A stretch of DNA of 64,000 nt from Cycas panzhihuaensis (Eukaryota; Cycadophyta): assembly GCA_023213395.1 (NCBI GenBank), contig CM041465.1, forward strand, positions 155,751,741-155,815,740. Reading direction: 5' to 3'. The notes below the pieces were generated by a model. The model did not search any database. It saw nothing but the letters and a program-made list of their open reading frames with translations, and was not told the DNA's origin. Position numbers and translations under genes: made by a program. Shown here one piece after another: positions 12,240 through 23,405 of the stretch (positions are counted from its first letter, which is position 1; each line of letters starts with the position of its first letter).

Positions 12240-15200
12240 TTGATGCAAAAAACATGGAAGACATTATGGATCTTAGTATTAGGTAGGAGTTCTAAAGCAT
12301 AGGTCACTTCACCAATATGTTAGAGGACTTTATAAGATCCATAATAATGAGGACTGAACTTTTGATTCCTATGATATTTGAGTGACTATTGTTTATATGG
12401 TTGAAGATGTAGGAATACAAGATCATCAATTTTAAAAGACTGATTTGAATGGTGGTGTTCTATTAATTCTTTCATTCAATTCTAAGTTGCAACTAGGTTT
12501 TATTTTAGGGTGTTTAGAATTTGGTCCATATATTATAGTTATTATTTTACTATCATAATATGAAGGTTGGTGGCTAGTATATAGTGGGATATTGGTGTGT
12601 ACCCATAAAGAGCTATGAATGGTGGCATCCATATGGTTACATGGTTAAAGGGATTATACCATTATTCTATCAAGGCTATCCATGATGACCATCTAGTTTA
12701 GTTCTCAAAAGCATAATGTAAATAAGTTTCTAGTATTTTATTAAGAACTTCTAATTAGTCATCTATTTAGGGGTGGTAGGCTGAACTCATATTGAATGAA
12801 GTACCTAAAGTCCAAAAGAGTTCCTACTAAAAGGAGCTAGTAAATTTTGGATCTTGGTCATATATTATGGTTAATGGAAAGCTATATAAATAAAATATTA
12901 TTTGTATATAAAGGTTTGTAATGCAATATGCTTTATATGAAGTATGGACTGGCAAAATGTGTGCATATTTGGTTAGGCAATCAATGACTATGATAGAGGA
13001 AGACCCTTAATAAAGTCAATGGAAATATTTTACCATTTCCCTTAAAGAATATGTAGTGGTTGTAGTAGACCTAATTGGGTTTTGGTATCAGTTTTATTAC
13101 ATTGACATATATCACATTCAAAAATAAATGTTAGAATAAATGTTTTTATATGTAACTAGAAGAAGTTAGAATAAATCCATCGATAAGTTTTATCAAACCC
13201 AAAATAACATCCTAATAAGGTAGAATGGTATTCTACTAAAATTTAAAGGATAAATTTAGAAGTTGGGTGGATGGATATATGATTCTTATATAGAAGGAGG
13301 TTGTTTTAAATGGATCTTTTTTAATTGAGAGCTTTGTTGTCCCATTTATCATAATTTGATTGGGATTGGTTTTCTTGAACCAAGTCTTGTGCCTATATGG
13401 GATGTGGAGTAGAGATGGCATAAATAGAAGATTCGAGGGAAAGAGAGGTGAGTCAATAGGAAGATGAGAAAGAGCATCTGCTACTACATTATCTTAGCCT
13501 TTCTTATAAGTGATTATGAAATCAAAAACTTAGAGGTACTCCATCTATTTAGCCTATTCCTTGGAAAGAACCAGTTGATCTAATAAGAAATGAAGGTTAT
13601 GGTGATCTATGAAGATATTGAACTTTGATCTAAGGATATATTTGCATCATTTCTCAATGGCATAGAGAATAGCCATTTCCATTTAGTAGGTGGATAACCT
13701 ACGCTCATGGTCCTTAAGTTTTTGATTTTTAAAATTAATGGGATGTAAGTTTTGCATAAGAACCACATCCAAGCCAAAGCTTGATGCATTGTATTCCAAT
13801 TAGAATAGTTGAGAGAAGTCTAAAGAGGCGAACACTAAAGTAGAGGACATAACTTCTTTAACGTGGGTAATGCCATCATGAGCCGTAAGTGACCATTGAA
13901 AAGAATCTTTCCAAAGTAGATTGCTTAATGATATGGCCAAGGTTACATAATTCCAAACAAACTACTTATAAAATTTAGTGAGGCCTAAGAAAACACATAA
14001 TTAGATAAGGTTTTTTGGGATTGGCCAATTTATAATAACCATCATCTTATTAGGATCAACCCAAATATCTTTTGTAAAGATAATGTGGCCAAGGTATTGG
14101 AGTTTAAATTTGCTAAATTCACACTTGGAGAGCTTAGCATATAATTAGTGGTTAGCCAATTTTTTAGGAATATCTTTAAGTGGCAGATGTAAGTAGTCAT
14201 GTTAGTGTTATAGATGAAGATGTCATTAAAGAAAATAATAATGAATTTATTAAGGTAAGGAGCAAATATCTTATTCATGAGGAATTGAAATATGGCCAAG
14301 ATATCACATAAGCCAAAAGGCATGACATGAAATTCAAAGTGGATGTGGTGAGTATGGAAGGTGGTATTATGATGATGTTCTAGTGCAATTGGGATTTGGT
14401 AATATCCAGATTAGGGATCTAGCCTAGTAAAGACCGTGGCACCATGGATCTTTTTAGCATGTCATTGATCTTAGGGCTAAGGAACTTATTTTTTATATTT
14501 ATTTTATTTAGTTCCTCATAATCGACATATAGCTTAAGTGAACCATCCTTTATTCAAACCAACATAATAAGAGCAACATATGGGCTTTTTCTAGGTTGAA
14601 TTATCCCCATTTCCATTAGCTCATTAGTAAACTTTCTAATCTCATTCTTTTAAATGTATGAGTTTCTATAAAGATAGAGATTGATTAGGTCATGGGGATT
14701 TTTTAACTTAATAGTATAGTAATGCTCATGATTGGGTCGAGGTCAGCCAATAAGAAGGCAAAAATGGCTTGACATTTATTTATGATGAGTTGGATATTAG
14801 GTTGAATATGTGTTGGGGCTTTGGATGTTGTTGATACATACAATATAACTTACTTGGCTACTTAATTATTTCCTCATTTGATTTGGAAAAATTAGTTTAT
14901 TAGGAGGGGGTTATATTCCATGGAGTTTATGGGTTTATTCCATCTAGTCTTTAAATGAGATGAATGGGTTAGTGGGGGAGTTATTTGTGTTATATGTTCT
15001 TAAAGTTTAGAGCCATTTAACTTAAAGAATAGTATTTGATCGTCCAATAGAGAAAGCATTAAAATAAGTTGTTAACCTATAAGTTCCAATTTAGATAGGA
15101 AGGTTCTTGATTGTTCCAACACAATGGAGTTTATAATGACTAGGTAAAGAACATGTAAATTTGGTTTTAGAGATAATATATATGTTTAATTGCCTAGATA

Positions 15201-15290
15201 AGGAGATATTGATGAAGTTAATAATGCACCACCATCAATCAAACTAGTAATTAGTGTTTTCTTAAGTGTTCTATGATATGTAATAGTTTA
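12240..15290 (-). pseudogene. Ty3/gypsy pol remnant: PR-RT-RNase H-IN (element D)
   Basis: The minus strand shows a nearly complete but decayed pol. Protease is visible near 15240-15190 (TSLIDGGA, the catalytic Asp motif). RT is visible with MPFGLC at 14323 and FFNDIFIYN, the altered catalytic box, near 14230. RT-connection pieces are CEFSKFKLQYLGH and WVDPNKM near 14110-14040. RNase H is visible near 13800-13450 (RLSTYQMEMAILYAIEK, NVVADALSHLP). Integrase has an ECDICQ zinc pair near 13110 and ends near 12250 with VFLHLQPYKQ and a VTYALEL-type C-terminus. Frequent TAG and TAA stops, mostly at expected Gln or Trp sites, and some frameshifts show it is dead. The 5' side stops at the hairpin element cluster near 15300. 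Confidence 0.88.
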
Positions 15291-15298
15291 GGAAAGAA

Positions 15299-15547
15299 TG
15301 TGACTTGCCGTTATAGCAAAAGCCTACAAGTGATTTAGGAAGAGGACTCATCGACAAGTGAACCAGCCATAGTCCAACACACCCCCGTGATGAGGAGGCC
15401 ACCATAGCACGTATCGTCTGTGTTATAATTCCACCTGAATCAGGGGTGCATGGGAACCCCATTGGGGAAAGGGGCCTTGTCCGGCATATGCACGGGATTT
15501 GAACCTTGAACCTGGGCTCTAATACCACTTGTGACTTGTCATTACAC
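15299..15547 (-). mobile_element. Small non-coding element with tRNA-iMet PBS-like sequence, copy 1
   Basis: This ~245-bp unit is the reverse complement of copy 3, and its ends carry CTTGTGACTTGTCATTA-like sequence. It contains GCTCTAATACCACTT, the reverse of a TGGTATCAGAGC-type initiator-tRNA primer site, next to a B-box-like GGATTTGAACC. There is no coding potential beyond chance open frames. Very short terminal repeats and a PBS suggest a TRIM or SMART-like LTR derivative; a tRNA-related SINE is the alternative. Confidence 0.6.
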
Positions 15548-15653
15548 CAAAAGCCCACATGGGAACCCCATCGGCGAAAGGGGCCTTGTCCGGCATATGT
15601 GCGGGATTTGAACCTTGAACCTGGGCTCTGATACCACTTGTGACTTGTCGTTT
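15530..15653 (-). mobile_element. Small element copy 2, internally deleted
   Basis: It has the same end and PBS-like part as copy 1 (GCTCTGATACCACTTGTGACTTGTCG) but lacks about 120 bp of the interior. It shares its junction sequence with copy 1 and faces copy 3 head to head across a 7-nt spacer (15653-15659). Confidence 0.6.
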
Positions 15654-15754
15654 TGGTGTAACGACAAGTCACAAGTGGTATCAGAGCCCAGGTTCAAGGT
15701 TCAAATCCTGCGCATATGCCGAACAAGGCCCCTTTCCCCGATAGGGTTCCCATG
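15558..15754. repeat. 95-bp inverted repeat with 7-nt loop
   Basis: Left arm 15558-15652 and right arm 15660-15754 are complementary without indels and differ at five positions. The structure results from head-to-head copies 2 and 3. Confidence 0.9.
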
Positions 15755-15906
15755 CACCCCCAATTCAGGTGGAATTGTAACACATGCGATACATACTATA
15801 GCGGCCTCCTCGTCACGGGGGTGTGTTGGACTATAGCTGGTTCACTTGCCGAAGAGTCCTCTTTCCAAATCACCCGTAGGTTTTTGGTATAACGACAAGT
15901 CACAAG
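15655..15906 (+). mobile_element. Small element copy 3, + orientation
   Basis: This full copy is bounded by direct repeats TAACGACAAGTCACAAG at about 15659-15675 and 15890-15906. The first is followed at once by TGGTATCAGAGC (15676-15687), which matches the 3' end of plant initiator tRNA-Met. GGTTCAAATCC at about 15698-15708 resembles a pol III B box. The right end abuts the truncated copia element C. Confidence 0.65.
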
Positions 15907-18118
15907 ACCATAGATAGGCAGGTACATTTTTGTATATTAACATAGCATGAGCCATATTCATGATTGTCCTGTTCATGCACTCAACAGCTCCATTTTGTTG
16001 TGGGGTACTTGCTATTACTGTTTGATACTTGATGCCATTGTCTTGAAGGTAGCTTTCAAACTCATGTGAGGTATATTCACCACCATTATCAGCTCAAAGA
16101 CATTTGAGTTGATAACCTAACTCCTTTTCAGTGAGGGCTTTGAATTCCTTGAATATATGAAATGCTTCATCTTTCTTATGTAGAAAAGCTACCCATACTT
16201 TTTTAGTGAAATCATCAATGAAAGAGATGTAATATAACTTGCCCTTTAGTGAAGGAATGGCCATTCGCCCGCATAAATCAGAGTGTAATAATTATAATGG
16301 ATGGCTCGATTTCCACTGACTTTTGGGAAAGGGTTATCGATGAGATTTGGCAATGATACAAGCTTCGCATTTAAAGGGCTTAGAGGAATACTTTGGAAGG
16401 TTTGGAAGAGTGTTAGAAAGATCTCTAAGTCTATTAATGTAAACATGGCCCACGCGAGCATGCCAAAGAGCTTCTAGTGATAATGTTGGATGGGTTAAGA
16501 TGGAATTAAATGCAAATTCTTCATCGACATAAGGGCTTTGGGCACAATAGGCTTCAGAAGATGGAGAGTCATTCAGTCGAAAGAGTTTGCCAGAGAGATG
16601 TCTAGTCAAAACCACCTGATTAGTTGGAGGGTGAATGACATGAAGAGTCTAGTCATTTACAGTTACACTCAGATCAAATCTATGAGAGACAAGTATGGAT
16701 AAGGAGAGTAGGTTTTGTTTGAGATTGGGTATGTATAAGACATCAAACAATGTAAAATCTTCTAAGCCTAGGAGTTTCAGGTGAATGTTACCAATTCCTT
16801 CAATAGGTTGTTGTGATTTATCAGCTATGTGAACAACTCCTTGAACATTTGAGTCAAATATTTGATATAGATTGCGATTGTACATTATATGTTGAGTTGC
16901 TCCTATGTCCACGATCTACTATCCATCGATTGAAGCCATAATATTGGCAATTCCAATAGGGCTTAGCATTGGTGAAGGGAATTCACAAGTGATATATCTA
17001 CATCGAGCTTCAAAGTATCTCTTCGATTGGTCAATGGCATTTAATGCTGAAGATCCCTCAATTCTTTGAATGTATGCTTGTACAAAACCTGCACCACTAA
17101 AGGATTCTTCACAAGTTTCTTCCACATTGTGAGCTCCATGTTTTGGTTGGAACTTGGCCAACTTATAAGTCGCACTTCTACAATTTTTTGCTAAGTGTCC
17201 TTTACAGTTACACCGATCACATATAATAGTTTGATTACTAGTCCCTGAAGAGGTACTAGTTTGGCCTGACTATCTTGCTCTTTGTTGAGGTGGCCCTCAG
17301 CTTTGAGACTATTGAGGTTGTGATTGAGGGTTTGATTGACCTTATGGATGATTTTCCATATTTCTTCCTCTTCCTGTTGCTCAGTTATTTTCTCTTCCAT
17401 GAGAGGAACCTTGATTTTTTGTGTAGCAAACTTCTTCTTCTACCTCAAAGGCTACATCTGGAAGAGAGTCAGAGACTACAAAGTTTGTATCAAAGGTCTT
17501 GTCAAATTCTATGAACTTCTCAGTAAATGCTTCAAAGTTGAGTGTCTTCAATGTTCCACTAGATTGGAGACTTCCAAGCAACTTTTAATAATCGGGCACA
17601 TGTAAACATAACTGGATCAAAAATACCCAAGTGATGTATTGGGTCTTAAAGTCTTTATTAATTACCTGTTTAATTGATCGAAGGAGATTTATTGTCTCAT
17701 GAGCTCTTCCCTTCTACATTTTTTATTTGTTCATTTTCAAAACAAGATGAACAAATTCTAAATCTAACTTTGTATCAAAGTTCTTTTTGAGAACTTCTAG
17801 GACCTTCTAGGCTGTATCATGTTGCTCTTTGTTTATTAAGTTATGCAAGGAGTGATTAATGACCAACAAAATTTCTGCACGAATCTTTTCATCATCTATC
17901 TCCTATTGTAGTTTAGTTGCAGCATCTGTAGAAGTTGTTGGGGCGGATCCACTAGAAGCAGTTGTTGTAGTTGTTACTGGTATGCTAGGTGTAGGCTATA
18001 AGTGGGCTCTCCAAAGGCCTTCATACTTTACAGTATTTTTAATTCCAGTGTACCATAAATCCCAATTTTCTTTGCCTTTCAATATGCAGTTAACATTTTG
18101 CTTGAGTTGAGATGACAT
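15907..18118 (-). pseudogene. Ty1/copia gag-PR-IN remnant, 3' truncated (element C)
   Basis: The minus strand starts with MSSQLKQN at 18118. It continues through a gag with a CCHC knuckle (CDRCNCKGHLAKNC near 17220-17180) and an altered protease motif (DIGATQHI at about 16908). The GAG-pre-integrase region follows (LWHARVGH near 16470, CEACIIAKSHR near 16350), then the integrase core (FIDDFTKKVWV, ADNGGEYTSHEFE, STPQQNGAVE, near 16230-15990). The sequence breaks off inside the integrase core at 15907, where the small element cluster begins, so RT, RNase H and the 3' LTR are missing. Several stop codons and frame changes (for example near 17400 and 16912) are present. Confidence 0.85.
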
Positions 18119-18264
18119 GGTAATGATGAAGAAGTAGAAGAGATAATAGAAGTATATGCCACTGACACATGTGTCTAGTACACCTGGCGTAGTAGGGATG
18201 TAGAAATAATTGTTATGATGAGAAGCAAGTAATGATTAAGCATTTTTTAACAATTATATTAAAA

Positions 18265-18313
<49 letters not shown>

Positions 18314-20070
18314 CAATGATGTAAGAATAAGGCCTAATGCAGAGCTGGAAAAGAGTGGCGATGATTCATGCCACTAAGCTCTCATTTATGTTCAAATGTA
18401 GGTGAGGTTTCAATGCCTAAGGCTTCTAGTATACGATTAGGGCCTTCACCCATGATACCCACACCTGCGCTTGGTGATGAAATCCAAGTCACAATAGAGC
18501 CCAGGTACTCCTAGTCCTCACCTAGTTCACCAATGAGCAGCTATATACCTCCTATGAAGAGTCAAATAGTACTGTGTATCCTACGGCTATAATAAATATT
18601 GGACCAAATTAATTTTAATCTTGCATTGAGGTTTTCAGTTTTCTTGGGTGGTTATCAAGATTATCCCTGATTGGAGGCCATAGGTATGGCTAACCTGTCC
18701 CTCCACCATTATTCTGGTTAAGACTAAACCTAGTATGAAACTCACACCTCCCTTATAGCTTGGACTTTGACTAACCTTGGTCTATTTCAACCAAGGCGAG
18801 TGTGTGCTTAAGTCAAGAACTACCGGTATAGATCATACGGATGAGATTCCTTTTAGGAATAGTGTAAGATGTTTCTGTATAACTAAAAACTGAAATGAAA
18901 AGTTGCCAAATGAGCTTGCTTACTTTTCGTGCTTACCTTGTTGTTGTTGCTACTTTTCTGATGCTTTATGCTATGCGTGAAAATAGAAAAAACGTGCTAG
19001 ATTTAGCAGGGAAACTAGATGTTGCTTCTAATCCAAGGTTTCCCTTACTTTAGTACAATGTTTCCAAATATGATTTTAGCAATTTTGATACAAAATCCAT
19101 AATTGGCTAAAATGTGAATCAACTTACCACTAAAATGCAAATTTTTCTAAAACTATATGCATGTTATTTTGCCCTATTTTATGATTTTTTTCATAAAATT
19201 TATAAATAATGATAAATATGAAGGCCTAAATGATGAAATCTGAATTTATGACAGAAAGAAAAAGTTCTCAAAATATCATTTATGATAAGGTTGTGAAGTC
19301 AGATTTTTGAAAAGGTATAAAAAATTTTCTACCTAAAAAAGCACTAAAGTAAAATCCTTCCATATCAATTATCTCATAACCTGAACTTCAATATATTAAA
19401 AGTTATATTTTGATACGTACATTAACTTTTCCTTCTGAACCATCTGTAAAATCTACCAAAAAATCACCAAAAATGCCCTTGCAATGTCCTTTGTGGGGTT
19501 AAGTAAGCAAAATCAGCAACCGTGAGAAAACTGCATAGATCTCACTAACCAATAGATGAAATTTAATGATATTTATCTTAAACTAATCCTAAGACATAAA
19601 TCTACCATATACCTTAATAAAACTTTCAGATTTTTAGCTTATAATCAAAGGATTTCATTGGGAAAGTGCTTTAAATCACTTATCCACAAATTTTACACTT
19701 TTGTGAGAGCTAAAACTCATTGTTGTAGGTTAAATCTGAAGTTTCTATAAATAAAAAAATGATCCTCTAGTCAAGGTGACCTTGTATGCCAAATTTCATT
19801 AAAATCTGAGATGTTCAAATTTTTTTATAAAATGTTAAGCCTTTAATGCTTCCAGGATTGTTCCGACAATTGAATGGCTTCAAAAACATGTATTCTTCAC
19901 CTATGAATTTTTGCACACATAGATAAATCAACAACATACAAAATACTATAATTTTAATCTCTCAAGATGTTAAAAAATAATGAATGCACTCTTAATACTT
20001 CACATTGAAGGTGAAGGAGAGGCAAAAATGACTCCATGCAAGTGGAATGGAGTGAATAGACCCCCTTCTA
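18119..20070. other. Non-coding leader-like region between copia C gag and PBS
   Basis: About 1.95 kb with no credible coding sequence. It has a long (TA)n microsatellite at 18268-18312 and AT-rich sequence to 20050. If the PBS at 20071-20082 belongs to element C, this is an unusually long leader or contains an unrecognised insertion. Confidence 0.4.
18268..18312. repeat. (TACA)n/(TA)n microsatellite
   Basis: ATACATACATACATAT is followed by an uninterrupted alternating AT run to about 18312. Confidence 0.9.
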
Positions 20071-20082
20071 GCTCTGATACCA
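20071..20082 (-). other. Retrotransposon primer binding site (tRNA-iMet)
   Basis: The minus strand reads TGGTATCAGAGC, exactly the complement of the plant initiator tRNA-Met 3' end. A candidate LTR end (CA) lies two bases upstream at 20085. Confidence 0.7.
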
Positions 20083-20084
20083 CA

Positions 20085-20335
20085 TGAAGGAAGGATGGAA
20101 CTAGGAGATAAATCACTCATATACACACAATGGCAATGGAGAATGAAAAAGAAGATGAAACAAGATATGAGAACAAACTTGGAGGTGAGAATGAATAATG
20201 ACTCCCTCCTTGAGATTTTACCTTTTATTATTGAGGGTGAGCATTAGGGTTAGGATTTTCTCACCTAATGACATGAACCCAAAATTATATCTAAATGCAT
20301 ATAAAGTGCATCTTATTAAGAGACTAATACTAACA
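20085..20335 (-). repeat. Candidate 5' LTR of a minus-strand copia element
   Basis: On the minus strand the 251-bp segment begins TGTTAG (20335) and ends TTCA (20085), two bases before the iMet PBS. It contains a TATA-like TTTATATGCA near 20305-20296. The gag of a different, gypsy, element stops just to its right (20362), consistent with insertion there. No second LTR is present, so a TSD cannot be checked. Confidence 0.5.
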
Positions 20336-20361
20336 ATATATCCTAAGGTCACATAATTAAT

Positions 20362-21507
20362 CTATACAAATGACCTTGATACATTAACTTCTTTCAAAGA
20401 ATAGGAAGCTATTGTACATAAGGAGATTTCAAGTTCTAATGTTGAGGGTGGATCTAAAATGGGTTCTTTATCCAACTTTAGCTCAAAGTTAGAGTCATCA
20501 TCTAAGGATAGGCTAGGATCTATTATGAACATTATATTCTTAGCTTTGCAAACTCTATGATGTTTGGGCATCTACATTTTTTAGTATTGGACACAAAGGT
20601 CAGTTGCGATGCATCGATGTGCCTCTATAGGTGGGACTTGAATTGGCTTATTAATGGGTTTTCTTAGAAGTCATTTTATTGTAAGTCCTTGAGAGTCAAT
20701 TTTTTTAGGCCATTAACGAAGAAAGTTAACTTGTTGCAAATGCTAGAGCCATGTAGGGTCTCATCAAAGAGAAGATGTTCTTTTAGCTATGAATTCTACC
20801 TCAACTACTTTAGCCCTTCGTATTACTTCTTTAAAAGCTAAGATTTCCATAGTTCTTAGGCATATTTAGATATGATCTTTTAAGCTTGCAATATATATCT
20901 CTATTCAAGTTTGTTTGTTTAAACTTTAGGTGATATAATTTTGTAAGGATTGAAACTCATTTGTATAAGCTTCAACAAAGGACACATGCTTCAGTCTTGT
21001 AAGTTGATTGAAGAAGGAGTGGTACTACATTTTGTTATACTAATTAAAAAAACATGAGATGAAGTTTGACCATGTTGTATTATTCAGGTTTTCCTTGTAC
21101 CAATAACGATACCAGTGATAAGCTCAATCTTTTATATGAATGGGTATGAATGTCAGTTATTCATCTTTAAGTATTAGATTAAGGGAGAAGTAGAATCCAA
21201 GTTTGCTTGTCGATATATGAGTTGTATCTCTGTTTAGATCTAGATCAAAAGTAAGAATATTGATCTTATAATGAAGTTATAACTAACACAGAGGAGAGCC
21301 ACTCTAATGCTATGTTAGAGGAGTATTGCCTAATGACTAAGAGTTAGATTGAGATGATTGTGTGGTTAACTAATCTATTTGGTTAATTAGTATTGTGAGA
21401 TCTGATTTAGATACAAGAGACGATATATTCGCTTTAACTTCTTTCTGAAAATCCAAAAACTAAGTTTCCAATAAAGTGTTGCTTTATGCTTGAGATGAAG
21501 GAGCCAT
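20362..21507 (-). pseudogene. Ty3/gypsy gag remnant
   Basis: Starting at ATG 21507 (MAPSSQA), the minus strand shows a decayed gag core (WYKENLNNTTWSNFISCFF near 21080-21020). Its end is the region that precedes the protease (HHRVCKAKN, PSTLELEISLCTIASYSLKE near 20550-20390). Stops and frameshifts are frequent. It ends at 20362, just before the candidate copia LTR, before any protease Asp motif. It could be the front of element D, but the protein segment here and the segment just before the protease near 15290 seem partly to overlap, so two elements are also possible. Confidence 0.75.
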
Positions 21508-23007
21508 CATATAGAAAGATGGGAGTAAAGGAAGTGAGACATAAGTAAGAAAAAGGGAATATAAGAAAATAGAATGAGTAAGATAGAATGAGATGTACCG
21601 AAGTGGGGTTAAATAGATAAAATAATTTAAAGAAATAGGATTTATATTTAGGGGAAGAGAAGGGGAAAGGATGAGGGATTAGGGTGTTTATAGCTTGATA
21701 ATCCTAAAAAACAAGTAAAAGAATCACCTATTGAATTGGAACAAGTGTAAAAAGCTCATCACAATGGTATAAGTGAGATGAAAGTAAAAAAAAAAATTAC
21801 AATAAGACCTAAAGGTACTATATAGATGATTTTTGCCAAAAATTGTTATTAAAAGTCACCTAGTGTAAACTAATTAGCATGATGTATTGATTAAAATAAG
21901 ATGTATGAATTAACAAGGTGAAATTTTTATCATGGAAGACTCTATTTTTTTGGTCACAAGTCTAATGGTATAGGATTAGTTACAAATAGAGAAGTATTCA
22001 CTCCCTCCCCCCACCCCCCACCCCCCTCAACTCTCAATTTTTTTAAAAGAGGATTAAGAACAAGGGATGGACTCAATAGATACTAAATTTAAATAATTTT
22101 GTTAAAGGTTTAGATATGAATAAGCGAAGTTATTATGCTTTGTTGATATCTTTATATTACTATTTATTGTGTTATTAATGTTTAAAAGATATAACTACTA
22201 TAGAGTTAAATTGTGTGTCTTCAAATATGCAGTAATATTCTTAGGGGCTTATGCTAAGAGTTATAACAGTATCATTAATAAATGATTTTGTTTGTAGAGA
22301 TGTAATAGTGTGGATGATTGCATGATAGATATCTTTATTAGGGAAGCAATAGAGAAGATCAGGAGGAGTCTACTAGACATTTGACAAAGGAGTTTTTAGT
22401 TTTATAGGCCTTACGATAAACTTTCCTATTATTATTATAGTTCAACCTAATATCTCAAAGCACTACCTACAAAGAAATATACATCCCCATAAGGTTTACA
22501 ACCATATAGGGGTATTCAAGTAAGGCAATTTTTGGGCGATAACTGCTAACCTGTGCATCTCAAAAGGACAAATAATTGATCATTTTCCTATTATAAGTTA
22601 GAAGGAGAAAACCAAAAGGGGTCCTCTTATATACCCAAGGGTACATGAACACACTCATCTATAGTTGAGTTATGTTTAAAGCTTGTGTAAGCATCATTAT
22701 ACTGCTTTGCATCATATATAGATTTATGGCCACATACACTTAGCTCAGAATGAAAGATCCTTATGATGTTTATAGACCCAAGACACAAGGTTTCTACTTA
22801 ATCACTAAGGGGAAGGGGTGGGATAGGCTGGGACTTTACTGCTTGCTTGGAGCATTACAGACTTAGCAAAACTTGAGCATATATTATTCTGAATAGAAAT
22901 GAATAGAACTTATAGAGAAGGGTTACAATGATATACAAAGGGAAAAATATTTCCCTTTCTCCTTGGATTCCTTTGTGCTTATTGCTTCTATTAGATCTAG
23001 AAAACTG
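21508..23007. other. Gypsy leader region, non-coding
   Basis: No gene is seen between the gag start and the PBS. A C-rich tract with runs of four to seven C lies at 22001-22026. Confidence 0.4.
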
Positions 23008-23019
23008 GCTTTGATACCA
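23008..23019 (-). other. Gypsy primer binding site (tRNA-iMet type)
   Basis: The minus strand reads TGGTATCAAAGC, one mismatch from the usual iMet site. An LTR-like CA end lies at 23022-23023, and the gag start follows about 1.5 kb downstream. Confidence 0.6.
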
Positions 23020-23021
23020 CT

Positions 23022-23405
23022 TGGGATATGACTATCTCACTTTTGCTCATACAAAATGAATAAAGTAAAGAAAATTAGTAGGAAATGTAGTACTTTAATA
23101 TTAAAAGAATCCAAACACCACATTAAAGAATACCAAAGAGTACAAATGGATACTAAAGATAACTAAAAGAGTATATATCTCTTAAGAAAAAATGATTACA
23201 TAACATTATTCCTTTATAATTTGTTGCCCTTAAATAAATAAAAGAGGGCCTTTTCCTTATAATCCTATCAGTGGGCTAAATAGTCTTATATTTCATTAGT
23301 GGCTTTAACAACTTACATATAAATGTTAATGACTAACATTTAACCTTCAAGTGTCTTAACCATGAGTGTTAGTGCCATAGTTCCTTTAGCTATATGTGGT
23401 CATGT
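23022..23405 (-). repeat. Partial 5' LTR of a gypsy element
   Basis: The block at 23246-23405 matches 11830-11990 on the same strand, and the segment ends with CA beside the PBS. The start of the LTR was not found; it may extend beyond 23405. Confidence 0.45.

Noticed and set aside
15676-15708. Possible tRNA gene from TGGTATCAGAGC plus GGTTCAAATCC
   Set aside because: Box spacing is too short for a tRNA, no cloverleaf can be formed, and TGGTATCAGAGC is better explained as a primer binding site.
15271-15836. Open frames of 133 (minus) and 73 (plus) codons
   Set aside because: They run through the inverted copies of the small element and show the same peptide phrases repeated in mirrored fashion; chance frames in non-coding repeats.
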